Of a stretch of DNA of 64,000 nt, positions 17,589 to 26,819 are shown piece by piece (positions within the stretch are counted from its first letter, which is position 1; each line of letters opens with the position of its first letter). The notes under the pieces were generated by a model. That model did no database searches. It had not been told where the DNA came from and worked only from the letters and a program-made list of their open reading frames with translations. Made by a program: the position numbers and the translations under genes. Source of the DNA: Flavobacterium johnsoniae (GTDB taxonomy: Bacteria; Bacteroidota; Bacteroidia; Flavobacteriales; Flavobacteriaceae); the NCBI RefSeq assembly GCF_030388325.1, contig NZ_CP103794.1:4898001-4962000 (forward strand). Reading direction: 5' to 3'.

Positions 17589-19868
17589 TTATTGGCAAAA
17601 AATTTCAAAAACAGCTACAGGCACATTTGAATGGCTTTGTTCCAATTCGATGCTAAATCCTTTGGTTGTTATTTTTGAATCGAAAGTCCAAGTATTAATT
17701 GCTTGACAATTGTTTTTTTTTTCGAATAAAACTTTTCCACTCCTGTCTTTGATGGTGTAATTCTGCACACAAAACGGAACCACTTCTTCGGGATGTCCCA
17801 TTAAGGTCGATTCCATGGGGTGGTCGTAATCAGGGTCTAAGAATAGTTTTATTTCAGAAAGTGCTACTTCGGTTTCCCATTCCACTTTTAGCGTTGGTTT
17901 GGTATCAGTAAGATCAGCCAACCAAGCATTGGCACTGCCATAAGGACGTACAAAACCATTGGTTAGATTTTCTACTCCAAAACACGCTATGGTTGGTTCG
18001 ATTTGCATGGCAATATTCTGTCCTTTGGGTCTGCGAAACGGAATCCAAAATTCAAAAGCATCAATTCCGATGTTGTCAGGAGGCGTTTGTTTTCCGTTAT
18101 TATTTACCGCTTTATTTTGTCCGTTGAAGACCGAAAGAACTCCTGTATATCGTTTTGTACTGCTTTGAATACTCAGTTTGTCATTGGATAAAAAAGTAAC
18201 AAAAGCATACTGATTTTCAGTCGTGGCTGTTTTAAATTCAAAAGCTACTTCTTGTTCGCCCGGGTTAATTTTTATTTCTATCGTTTCTAAAATAATATCA
18301 GGCGTGTAATTTCTGGCTTTGGACGAAGTACGCAATTGTACTGTTAGCATGGTAGCTTCTTGCGCTTTTACTTTTACTTTAAAGCCATAGTTTTGATGGG
18401 CTTTGAAAGGCAATAATTGAGCAACCGCCACTTCTAGAGATGTATATTCACCGTCAAAATCTATTTGGTTTAATTTTAAAGTAGAAGAAGCTTGGATGGT
18501 TGCTTGTTTCAATAAATTTTGAGTTTTATCAATGGCTATCCCTGGAATGCTTTGCCCATTGATGCTCAAGGTTTGTTGCAATTCTTTTAGATTATCAGAA
18601 ATTAGCAATTGGGCTGGTTTCAAATTATTTTTCACACATTGTGCCGCTCCGTATCCAACAGCCTGTGCGGCATGAGCACAAGTTGCCATGACACGAGTCG
18701 AACCAAAAGCTACGTGAGTAGCGCTAATGATACGTCCGGAAAGAAATAAATTCTCTATATTTTGACTTATCATGGTGCGTAGCGGAATCTGATATACCCC
18801 TTTAGAATGGTATTGGGTACAACCCGGACGGCTGTCATAGACCCCATCCGAAGGATGTAAATCGACTGCCCAGCCTCCAAAAGACACCGCATCCTCAAAC
18901 GTATTTTGTTCGATTAGATCTTGTTGTTTGATCATATAATGTCCCTCAAAACGGCGGCTTTCTCGTTTACCAGGAATCGTTCCAACCCACTCCAACGTTA
19001 GATTTGCAGCATCAGGAAATTCACCCGAGTTTTTGATGTAATCCCAAACTCCATAAACTACTTTCCATAGTTCCCATTTGATGTCTTCAGATTCGTGAAT
19101 GGTATCTTTTCGTCCGCCATATTCCAACCACCACAAACGACAACCCGAATCTTTATCACTCAAGCTTTTATATCGTGGAATTTCGGTAATGTCTTTTAAG
19201 GCAAATTCTGGAGCGACATATTTTACTGGTGCTCCCGTATCTTTACTGTAAAAATAAATGGTATGTCCTAGTAATTCACCATAGGATTGGTCAGGAGCAA
19301 ATTTCTCTCCAAATTCTTCCACTTTTTCAGCACCCATTCTAAACGCAGCGCCAGCCTGAAAACCCACAATTCCATCTCCCGAAGCGTCACAAAATAAATT
19401 GGATTTAAGGATATAAGTAGTTGAGTTTTGGCTACAAAAGGCAGTAACTTGACTAATGTTTTTGGTATCCGCTTTTTCTACCTCATAAACTGCGGTGTTT
19501 AATAACAGCGTTAAATTTTTCTCATTCGAAACTTTTTCTAACAAAACCGTATCAAATATAAGTGCATTTCCTTCTTTATTTCGATATAAATTTTCGACTA
19601 AAATCTCATCGATGATACCGCCCTCACGAGCCCAACGGTTGTTGTTTCCCATATGTGAAGTTGCGCCCAAAGTCCACAAACGAACTTCGCTTGAAGCGTT
19701 ACCACCCAAAACAGGTCTATCTTGAACAAGAGTTACAGTTACACCCTCACGGGCAGCTGCAATGGCCGCACAAACACCAGCTAATCCTCCGCCAACAACG
19801 ACTAAATCAGATTGAATTGTAGTAATTTTATTGGATCTTACTTTTGAACTAAAGCTTTCTACTTGCAT
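17589..19868 (-). CDS. FAD-dependent oxidoreductase with C-terminal beta domains
   Basis: 759 residues. No signal peptide is obvious, so it is probably cytoplasmic. A Rossmann FAD-binding motif VVVGGGLAGVCAA (about 24-36) is followed by RPVLGGNASSEVR, as in the FAD_oxidored (PF12831) family. Further family landmarks are DASGDGIVG and SGRIISATHVAFGSTRVM. After about residue 440 the chain turns into beta-rich domains resembling discoidin or carbohydrate-binding folds. The reaction is not established. By context it may oxidise a sugar hydroxyl, which could assist glycosidic cleavage by elimination, or process an unusual galactose derivative. It sits between a sodium:sugar symporter and two glycosidases under LacI control, so a carbohydrate substrate is a reasonable inference. 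Confidence 0.82.
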   Translation of the reverse strand: MQVESFSSKVRSNKITTIQSDLVVVGGGLAGVCAAIAAAREGVTVTLVQDRPVLGGNASSEVRLWTLGATSHMGNNNRWAREGGIIDEILVENLYRNKEGNALIFDTVLLEKVSNEKNLTLLLNTAVYEVEKADTKNISQVTAFCSQNSTTYILKSNLFCDASGDGIVGFQAGAAFRMGAEKVEEFGEKFAPDQSYGELLGHTIYFYSKDTGAPVKYVAPEFALKDITEIPRYKSLSDKDSGCRLWWLEYGGRKDTIHESEDIKWELWKVVYGVWDYIKNSGEFPDAANLTLEWVGTIPGKRESRRFEGHYMIKQQDLIEQNTFEDAVSFGGWAVDLHPSDGVYDSRPGCTQYHSKGVYQIPLRTMISQNIENLFLSGRIISATHVAFGSTRVMATCAHAAQAVGYGAAQCVKNNLKPAQLLISDNLKELQQTLSINGQSIPGIAIDKTQNLLKQATIQASSTLKLNQIDFDGEYTSLEVAVAQLLPFKAHQNYGFKVKVKAQEATMLTVQLRTSSKARNYTPDIILETIEIKINPGEQEVAFEFKTATTENQYAFVTFLSNDKLSIQSSTKRYTGVLSVFNGQNKAVNNNGKQTPPDNIGIDAFEFWIPFRRPKGQNIAMQIEPTIACFGVENLTNGFVRPYGSANAWLADLTDTKPTLKVEWETEVALSEIKLFLDPDYDHPMESTLMGHPEEVVPFCVQNYTIKDRSGKVLFEKKNNCQAINTWTFDSKITTKGFSIELEQSHSNVPVAVFEIFCQ

Positions 19869-19894
19869 TTTTTTCTTAATTAAATCGTATGTAT

Positions 19895-21541
19895 TTATTC
19901 TTTATTTTTATAAACTATGAAGATGCCCAATAAGCAAACTGCTGCTCCCACTCCTACCACGATAGAAATTAAAATAGTAGAAATAAATTCTAATGAAAGT
20001 ATTAAGGCTCCTGTTAAGGCAACTCCAATTCCAATGACTCTTCCCCCTTTTTTATTACTTCCATCCGAATCATCTTCATATACATTTTCACCAATAGCTG
20101 TTTTTTGTACATAAGCTTCATAAGTATCTTGGGATGGATTGGTTTGGATTAAATAGAATTCTGATACCAACATTAATACCATTGGAACAGCAACACCTAG
20201 AATCATTTCGGCACTACGACTCAGGGTTATATCTAGTAATTGTGGAGCTAAAAATTTGAAAAATCCCGTAATCAATAAGGTGATTAAGGTAACCGATAAC
20301 ATACTAGTCCCTGTTTGTTTTTTAGAGAAAATAGTCCACAACGGAGGCAAAAACATGGCTCCTCCTGTTACCGCTGCTAAACTCAAAACAAAATTGACAA
20401 CACCTCCTAAAAGTGGTACAACCAAAGCTACCCCAATGGTAATCAAGCCTAAAACAACGGTAGCCGTTTTCCCCACACGCATCAATTGAGCGTCACTTGC
20501 CTGAGGTTTGAAATGTTTAAAAAGGTCATTGGTAAAAACTCCTGCGGCGATATTTAAAGTGGTATTTACCGAACTAGAAGTGGCAAATATCATCCCAACG
20601 AGCATTAAACCGAGCATTCCCGCTGGTAAAACTTCTTTACACATTAATAAATAAGCACCTTCTGACTCTACTCCATCAAGATTTGGGTTTAGAATGCGGT
20701 AAATCATAGGAGGTAACATCCAAAATAACGGACTTATCACATACAAAGCTCCAAACAACCAGCCCACTTTTTGAGCGTCTTTGGGTGTGGCAACAGAGGT
20801 GTAACGTTGTACATAAGCCCAGTTTCCGGCCAAAAAAAATAAATTATAAAGTCCAAAAGCAATTATAAAAGCAATAGAATATTCTTCGTTTACCAAATTG
20901 AAAAAAGCATCAGGCGAAAGTTCTATGAATTGGCCTACTCCTCCAATTTTATCAAAAGCCAATGGAACTATGATTATGACAACGGCTGTTAAAACCACAA
21001 ACTGCAACACATCGGTAACGATAACTGCCCAAAGTCCTCCCACGGCGGTATAGATTAAAATTAAGATCCCTAAACTGATGATGCTGGTATAAATAGGAAT
21101 CCCTGTAGAAACCTCTACAATCTTGGCCACAGGGTATAAAAATGCTCCTGTGGTAAATAATGAAGTCAGTAGAAATAAATAGGTATATGTTTTTTGAATT
21201 TTAAAACCATAACGATTGGTTATGTATTCGGCTACGGTTAGCGAATTTGTTTTACGCCATTTGGGAGCAATAAAAAAACCTATAAGGATACCTGCAATAG
21301 CCATAGTCCATTGAATACTTACAGCTACCCAACCACTTTTGTACGCTATAGAACCCCAAACAACAAAGGTTCCTGCCGAGAAAAAACTCATGAATAAAGA
21401 CAACCCACTCATCCACCAAGGCAAGGCGCCTCCAGCAGCAAAATAGGATTTCATGTTTTTTCCTGTTTTAGAAAAAGCCAAACCGCAAACAAAAATGAGT
21501 GCAGAAAAAATCAGAATCACCCAAATATCAATGTTTTTCAT
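19895..21541 (-). CDS. Sodium:solute symporter (SSS family)
   Basis: 548 residues with about 13-14 membrane helices. SSS features include the early FAAGGALPWWMSGLSLFMSF segment, VAEYITNRYG, and a helix with YTAVGGLWAVIVTDVLQF. It lies in the inner membrane and imports a sugar or sugar acid with sodium. It is the first gene of a four-gene minus-strand operon, 26 bp before the FAD oxidoreductase, and faces a LacI regulator across a 284-bp spacer that holds two operators. Its cargo is most likely the mono- or disaccharide handled by the FAD oxidoreductase, GH2 and GH117 enzymes. Confidence 0.9.
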   Translation of the reverse strand: MKNIDIWVILIFSALIFVCGLAFSKTGKNMKSYFAAGGALPWWMSGLSLFMSFFSAGTFVVWGSIAYKSGWVAVSIQWTMAIAGILIGFFIAPKWRKTNSLTVAEYITNRYGFKIQKTYTYLFLLTSLFTTGAFLYPVAKIVEVSTGIPIYTSIISLGILILIYTAVGGLWAVIVTDVLQFVVLTAVVIIIVPLAFDKIGGVGQFIELSPDAFFNLVNEEYSIAFIIAFGLYNLFFLAGNWAYVQRYTSVATPKDAQKVGWLFGALYVISPLFWMLPPMIYRILNPNLDGVESEGAYLLMCKEVLPAGMLGLMLVGMIFATSSSVNTTLNIAAGVFTNDLFKHFKPQASDAQLMRVGKTATVVLGLITIGVALVVPLLGGVVNFVLSLAAVTGGAMFLPPLWTIFSKKQTGTSMLSVTLITLLITGFFKFLAPQLLDITLSRSAEMILGVAVPMVLMLVSEFYLIQTNPSQDTYEAYVQKTAIGENVYEDDSDGSNKKGGRVIGIGVALTGALILSLEFISTILISIVVGVGAAVCLLGIFIVYKNKE

Positions 21542-21707
21542 ATAAGTAAATTTGTTTTTTAGTGGTCATTGATAAAATCGCTTTTTAACCAATTTTATTT
21601 GCATATGCAAAGCTTTCTTAAAAGGCGATTTCATAACCTTTTTTTAATTTTTATTAAAAGTAAGAATTGAATAAATGGAATTAAATTATATTTTTTACAA
21701 ACCCTAC

Positions 21708-21754
21708 CGAGAACGTTACCGAAGCTTGTTAAATCTTTCGAGAACGTTACCGAA
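21708..21754. promoter_or_regulatory. Paired LacI-type operators
   Basis: CGAGAACGTTACCGAA occurs twice, at 21708-21723 and 21739-21754, in the same orientation with centres 31 bp apart (about three helical turns). Each is an imperfect palindrome around AACGTT, the core typical of LacI-family sites. They lie between the SSS operon and the divergent lacI-type gene and could bind that regulator as two dimers. Confidence 0.75.
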
Positions 21755-21825
21755 AATTATTGTACTTTTATAACCTATTAATCATTTTCATTTGTAAAAT
21801 AATCTTTTCAAGTTGTTTAATTCGC

Positions 21826-22851
21826 ATGAAATATATTACCATCAAAGACATTGCTAAACAATTGAACACTTCAGTTTCTACGGTTTCAAGAGCCTTCAAC
21901 GACAAGGCTGATATCAATCCTGAAACCAAAGCATTGGTTTTAAAAACGGCCAAAGCATTAGGATATCGTCCTAATCCTATTGCTAAAAAGTTAATGCAAC
22001 AGCGTTCTTTTACTATTGGTATTATTGTACCTGAGTTTATCAATGCATTTTTTCCTGAGGTCATCATAGGGGTTCAAGAAATTTTGTTTGAAAATGGATA
22101 TCAAGTGCTAATTGCTCAGTCTAGCGAATGTTTTGAAACTGAATTAAAAAATATCAAAACCTTAGAAGATAGCATGGTTGATGGCTTGATTGTTTCATTA
22201 TCAAGTGAAAGCAATAATACCGATTATTATCAAAATTTAATTGCGTCGGGCTTTCCAATCGTGCTTTTCAATAGGGTAAACAATCAACTCAATTGTTCTA
22301 AAGTTGTTTTTAACGATTACAAATGGGCCTTTTTTGCCACCGAGCATTTGATTAATCAAGGTTGCAAGAATATTGTACATCTCAAAGGTAGGGATGGCGT
22401 TTCATTGACAAATGAGCGTCTAAGAGGGTTTTTAGACGCTCACCAAAAATACCAATTGAGCTATAATAAAAATCAAATTGTAGCTACGGGATTCACATTA
22501 GCCGATGGTCAAAAAGCGGCGCAAAATATAATAGACTCAGGAAATATTCCTGACGCTATCTTTGGAGCAAATGATCCGGTAACTATTGGAGCCATGCAAG
22601 TTTTTAAGAAAAATGGATTTTCTATACCAAATGACATTGCTTTTGTTGGTTTTACCGATTCACAAATGGCAACTATAATTGAGCCTCCACTGACTTCTGT
22701 TTCGCAACCTGCAAGGGAAATTGGTGAAGAAGCTGCTAAAATACTTATTGAACAAATTGAAACAAAGAAAGGTTTCCAGCCTAAAAGCATTACCTTAAAT
22801 GGGCAATTAAATATACGTGCTTCTTCTCTAAAAATCACTTCATTGAAGTGA
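21826..22851 (+). CDS. LacI-family transcriptional regulator
   Basis: 341 residues from the ATG at 21826. A TTG at 21760 in the same frame would add a hydrophobic leader foreign to the family. The N-terminal HTH reads ITIKDIAKQLNTSVSTVSRAFND with the hinge helix GYRPNPIAKKL. The rest is a periplasmic-binding-protein fold for a sugar effector, with IGIIVPEF, GLIVSLSSE, GANDPVTIGAM and PPLTSVSQPAREIGEEAA. It probably represses or activates the divergent SSS/FAD/GH2/GH117 operon and itself through the two AACGTT sites just upstream. The effector is unknown. Confidence 0.93.
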   Translation: MKYITIKDIAKQLNTSVSTVSRAFNDKADINPETKALVLKTAKALGYRPNPIAKKLMQQRSFTIGIIVPEFINAFFPEVIIGVQEILFENGYQVLIAQSSECFETELKNIKTLEDSMVDGLIVSLSSESNNTDYYQNLIASGFPIVLFNRVNNQLNCSKVVFNDYKWAFFATEHLINQGCKNIVHLKGRDGVSLTNERLRGFLDAHQKYQLSYNKNQIVATGFTLADGQKAAQNIIDSGNIPDAIFGANDPVTIGAMQVFKKNGFSIPNDIAFVGFTDSQMATIIEPPLTSVSQPAREIGEEAAKILIEQIETKKGFQPKSITLNGQLNIRASSLKITSLK

Positions 22852-23318
22852 CGAAAGTCATTTTATAAATTTTAGCAATGTGATAAATTATTAGCTATTA
22901 AATATTTTGCATGAAGAAGCTGGAGCTATTCTTGATCCAATTGTTTTTAACATTATTTCTGCAATTATTTCTTTCATAAAAACAACAACTTGCCTATACC
23001 GTCAAATCTTCAGTACTTCATCACTATTGCGACAACTAATTTTTTTAATCTTATTATATTACATTAAAAGTATAGGTGTTTAGAATACTATTGATTTTAA
23101 ATAAAGACTTATTATAAGCTACTAACTCTAAAGATATAAAATTCCTCTATGGCAAGGTAACCAGTAGCAATCCAGTTTTACACTGAAAACCTTTAATTCA
23201 TTTTGTACAAATTATTCCTATTGTTCAGTTTATATCTAGTCCCCTAAACATTGACCTACACTTTGAAAAAGTAAATTGCGGGACCAAAAAAAGATTATAA
23301 TTATTTAAACAAAGAATA
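22852..23318. other. Intergenic region before GH16 agarase B, 467 bp
   Basis: No convincing gene. It contains a short peptide-like stretch near 22908-23080, which is probably chance or a faint remnant. Its last 100 bp are duplicated from the region before the first agarase copy, including the 19-nt motif at 23222-23240. Confidence 0.5.
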
Positions 23319-24568
23319 ATGAAACTAAAATTAATTGTACTGCTTACTTTATGTATGTCTCCGTTTTTATACAGTCAAGATTGGAATGGCATTCCCGTTC
23401 CTGCAAATGCTGGAACAGGAAAAATTTGGAAAATTCAGCCACAGTCTGATGATTTTAATTACACCTATGAAGCGTCCACTAATCAAGCAACGATTGGCGG
23501 AAAGTGGACTAACTTTTATCACAACACTTGGGATGGTCCAGGGCCTACAAAATGGAGGTATGAGAATACTACCGTTAGCGGAGGAAATCTGCATGTTTTT
23601 GCAACTAGACAGGCAAATGAAACTAAGACTTTTACTGTAGATTGTGATGGAGATAATATTGCCGAAAGCTGGACTATGGCGGCTACAAGAGCGGGCTGCA
23701 TTACATCGAAAACAAGGGTAAAGTACCCTGTATATGTAGAAGCGCGTTTTAAAATCGCAAATGCAGTTATGGCTTCTGATATTTGGATGCTTAGTCCAGA
23801 TGACACCCAAGAAATCGATATCCTGGAAGCATACGGCGGAAAAGCAACTAGAAATGATTGGCTAGCACAACGTTTGCATTTAAGTCACCATGTATTTATT
23901 AGAAGTCCGTTTTTGGATTATCAGCCTACCGATGCCAGCACATGGTACACGGGAGCTACAAAAACCTATTGGACAGACAAATGGATTCGTCTTGGTGTGT
24001 ACTGGGCTAGTCCAACTCGGTTAGAATACTACTTGGATGGTCAATTAGTCAAGGTAATGGACAATCTAGATACTGTGAACGGCAAAGACGGAATAGACCC
24101 ATTAAACTATACCTCAACAGCTACTCCAAGAACTGCCGCTACACGCACGGGACTGGTAAAAGAAATGGATATCATTATTAATATGGAAGATCAAAACTGG
24201 AATGCCTGTAAAGGACGTACTCCTACTGATGAAGAAATTACAAATTTTGACAATCATAATTTCAATATCGATTGGATTCGAATTTACAAACCTGTGACCG
24301 ATCCAAATTTAGGGAAACAAGATGCCAAGATTGAAGAAAAAAAATTGATGCTATTTCCAAATCCTTTTAAAGATTCTATTCAAGTAAAATCAGAAAAAAA
24401 CATAAGCACTGTTCAAATTTACAGTTTGAGCGGAACTAAATTGTTGGTTGAAAAAATCAATAATACCAATGCTACTATTGCTACCAAAAACTTAAGCGCT
24501 GGAATGTATTTTGCACAAATCAATTGGGAAGATGGCACTACTGTTACTCAAAAAATTATTAAAGAATA
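23219..24568 (+). repeat. Long direct repeat, right copy
   Basis: Near-identical to 12961-14310 and in the same orientation. The two copies bracket the SSS/FAD/GH2/GH117/LacI cassette. Confidence 0.9.
23222..23240 (+). promoter_or_regulatory. Shared 19-nt motif, copy 2 (GH16 agarase B)
   Basis: TGTTCAGTTTATATCTAGT, identical to copy 1 and at the same distance (78 bp) from the start codon. Since this is part of the duplicated block, its independent support comes from copies 3 and 4. Confidence 0.65.
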
Positions 24569-24569
24569 A
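23319..24569 (+). CDS. GH16 beta-agarase, copy B, secreted by T9SS
   Basis: 416 residues with the same layout as the first copy: signal peptide, GH16 domain with EIDILE (Glu165, Asp167, Glu170) and a T9SS tail. Differences from copy A are Ser19, Glu51 and Ile113, and then eight changes after residue 355, mostly in the sorting tail (for example GMYFAQI against GMYIAKI). Enzymatic properties should therefore be almost the same, with surface or secreted endo-agarase activity. The CRTAC1-like lipoprotein gene begins 1 bp after this stop codon, so the gene heads a five-gene plus-strand operon that ends with KDG kinase and KDPG aldolase. Confidence 0.9.
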   Translation: MKLKLIVLLTLCMSPFLYSQDWNGIPVPANAGTGKIWKIQPQSDDFNYTYEASTNQATIGGKWTNFYHNTWDGPGPTKWRYENTTVSGGNLHVFATRQANETKTFTVDCDGDNIAESWTMAATRAGCITSKTRVKYPVYVEARFKIANAVMASDIWMLSPDDTQEIDILEAYGGKATRNDWLAQRLHLSHHVFIRSPFLDYQPTDASTWYTGATKTYWTDKWIRLGVYWASPTRLEYYLDGQLVKVMDNLDTVNGKDGIDPLNYTSTATPRTAATRTGLVKEMDIIINMEDQNWNACKGRTPTDEEITNFDNHNFNIDWIRIYKPVTDPNLGKQDAKIEEKKLMLFPNPFKDSIQVKSEKNISTVQIYSLSGTKLLVEKINNTNATIATKNLSAGMYFAQINWEDGTTVTQKIIKE

Positions 24570-24570
24570 A

Positions 24571-26772
24571 ATGAAATTCATCAATCTAACCCACCAAACA
24601 CTCCTGACCCTAACTCTTTCACTTTTATTAAATAGCTGCTCGAGTACCACTAATCAAACATTAAAAACTCCTATAGCTGTTCATAACGAACCGGTAGAAA
24701 TCCAATATACAGTAGAAGGAAAAACGGAACGGATAGTCCACCTGAAAGTAGATTCCAAAAATAACTATTCTAACTTATCCTTAGTTTGTGATAGCCAAAT
24801 TTTGGTAGACAATATTGATATTCCGAACGCTGGTATTGTTACTGTAAACGCATTAGTCGATTTTAAAACAGAGGGAGAAAAGAAAATTAAAATACTCAAA
24901 CAAGGTGGTGAGATCACCCTTTTGGATATAAAATTTAACGCTACAGACATTCCAGCTATCCCGCAATTTAAAGACATTTCGGATGAATCTGGATTAAAGA
25001 CAGAATATACTTGGAAATACGGCGGTCCATCGGTGGGTGATTTGAATAATGATGGTTTGTATGATTTTGTTTTAAACAACCACGACAAAGTGCCTGCCAA
25101 ACTTTTTTGGAATCTCGGAAACAACAAAGTTCAAGAACATTCCGAAATACTCAAGCAATGGGACATACACGGTTCTGCAGTCGGCGACTATGACAATGAT
25201 GGCGATGTGGATATTATTATTGCACAAGGCGGTGGTAATGGAACTGACCCACAACCGCCTCATTTACTACGCAATGACAATGGAAAATTTACAGAAGTTT
25301 CGATCGAAGCCGGAATTACACACGGCTCACGCGGTAGAGCAGTTCGATGGATCGATATGGATTTGGATGGCGATTTGGATTTATTACTTATCAATGCCGA
25401 AGGAATTAATAGTAGTTCCGGAAGTCAACAAATTATATACACAAACATAGGAAATGGTCATTTCAAGATTGCACATAGTAAAGCAATTGAAGGTGCCAAT
25501 GCCGAACGCGTTTTAGTGACGGATATTAATGGAGATCAAAAAGACGACTTAATTCTGTTTTCGCCTATATCGGTTTGGGTTGGCAATGGCGATTTAACCT
25601 TTACTGATGTTACCAAGCAATGGGTACCCGAAAATCTTCAAAAAACAGATTTGATTACCGGGGCATGCGAAATAGATATTGACAATGATGGAGACATGGA
25701 TATTTATTTAAGTAGAGGAAAACCTAGCTACGAAATAGCCAATAAATCTTTGGATTACAACCCTATTACCAAACGTATGGATATGCGAGACGAAGGCAAC
25801 AAAGGCATTACCAGCATCGACTTTGAGGCTCCGGGTCACATTACCTTATCGGGTATATTTTTATGGTATCGTATGTATAATGATGGATTTCCTTTGCACT
25901 TAGGCGCTTCCAAAAAAGAGATCCTGGACGTTCAGGAAAAGGACACCATAAAAGTAACCCCAGAAATGGCCAAAGGATGGCCGAATGAAAGAAAAGAAAA
26001 TGGTTGGTATCTTGGTTATTTAGGCAACAACAAATGGCGATTGGAATCTGTTAGAAACGGCAATATCTATTGGGAAATTAGAATATCTATTGATGGAGTT
26101 CAATCTGTACATCCAGAATGGACACCGCAAAACAGAAATGTTCAGGATGTATTATTTAGAAACGACAATAATCATTTTACCGATGTTACCACCAAGTGGA
26201 ATGTACCTTTGGGAGGAAATAATCAAGGGGTGGTTGCAGCCGATTTTAATAATGACAGTCATATTGATTTGTTCGTATATAGGTTTGGCTTTTTGAAATC
26301 GAGCGTGAGTGATTGGCTTTTGCTAAATAACGGAAAGGGGCAATTTGAAACTACAACGCTTCATAATGCTCATGACCCTAATGATCCTGGACATGGGGAT
26401 ATGGGGCAAGCTTTTGATTTTAACCTTGACGGAAATATCGATTTACTAAACGGAAGCGATAATTATGGAAAATGGTATCTGTATGACAATAGTTTGATCC
26501 AGAATAAAAACTATGTGCTAGTTCGCGTAAATTATTCCGATTTGCATCATATTGATCCGATGTCTGCTACTGTAACGGTCACTACACCCTCTAAAAGCTA
26601 TACCAAAAGAGTAGGATCATCAGGAGAAGTATTTTCGCAAAGTTTATTGAATACCGTACATTTTGGTCTAGGTGATGACGAAACAATTAAAAGCATCACC
26701 GTTCGATGGAGAAATGGCGAGACTTATACTGCAAAAAATTTAAAGGTAAACCAAGTTTATACTACTCCGTGA
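24571..26772 (+). CDS. CRTAC1-like FG-GAP/VCBS lipoprotein with ASPIC/UnbV domain
   Basis: 733 residues from the ATG at 24571, one base after the GH16 stop; an in-frame start at 24511 lies inside that gene. The N-terminus is a lipoprotein signal (LLLNSC). After a beta domain (about 30-135) come repeated FG-GAP blades with calcium-type loops: GDLNNDGLYDF, GDYDNDGDVDI, DMDLDGDLDL, DIDNDGDMDI, DFNNDSHIDL and DFNLDGNIDL. The C-terminus (about 650-733) is an ASPIC/UnbV domain (VGSSGEVFSQS, VHFGLGDDETIKSITVRW). The likely form is a beta-propeller anchored to the outer membrane. No enzyme activity is known for the family. Its place between two GH16 genes suggests galactan binding or display. Confidence 0.88.
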   Translation: MKFINLTHQTLLTLTLSLLLNSCSSTTNQTLKTPIAVHNEPVEIQYTVEGKTERIVHLKVDSKNNYSNLSLVCDSQILVDNIDIPNAGIVTVNALVDFKTEGEKKIKILKQGGEITLLDIKFNATDIPAIPQFKDISDESGLKTEYTWKYGGPSVGDLNNDGLYDFVLNNHDKVPAKLFWNLGNNKVQEHSEILKQWDIHGSAVGDYDNDGDVDIIIAQGGGNGTDPQPPHLLRNDNGKFTEVSIEAGITHGSRGRAVRWIDMDLDGDLDLLLINAEGINSSSGSQQIIYTNIGNGHFKIAHSKAIEGANAERVLVTDINGDQKDDLILFSPISVWVGNGDLTFTDVTKQWVPENLQKTDLITGACEIDIDNDGDMDIYLSRGKPSYEIANKSLDYNPITKRMDMRDEGNKGITSIDFEAPGHITLSGIFLWYRMYNDGFPLHLGASKKEILDVQEKDTIKVTPEMAKGWPNERKENGWYLGYLGNNKWRLESVRNGNIYWEIRISIDGVQSVHPEWTPQNRNVQDVLFRNDNNHFTDVTTKWNVPLGGNNQGVVAADFNNDSHIDLFVYRFGFLKSSVSDWLLLNNGKGQFETTTLHNAHDPNDPGHGDMGQAFDFNLDGNIDLLNGSDNYGKWYLYDNSLIQNKNYVLVRVNYSDLHHIDPMSATVTVTTPSKSYTKRVGSSGEVFSQSLLNTVHFGLGDDETIKSITVRWRNGETYTAKNLKVNQVYTTP

Positions 26773-26819
26773 ATCATTTAACAACTAGATTAAAAAACAC
26801 AATTATCCTAAAAATATAA

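Noticed and set aside
22908..23085. Peptide-like stretch after lacI, including a 22-aa frame at 22910
   Set aside because: Short, hydrophobic and AT-biased; no conservation evidence, so not called as a gene or leader peptide.
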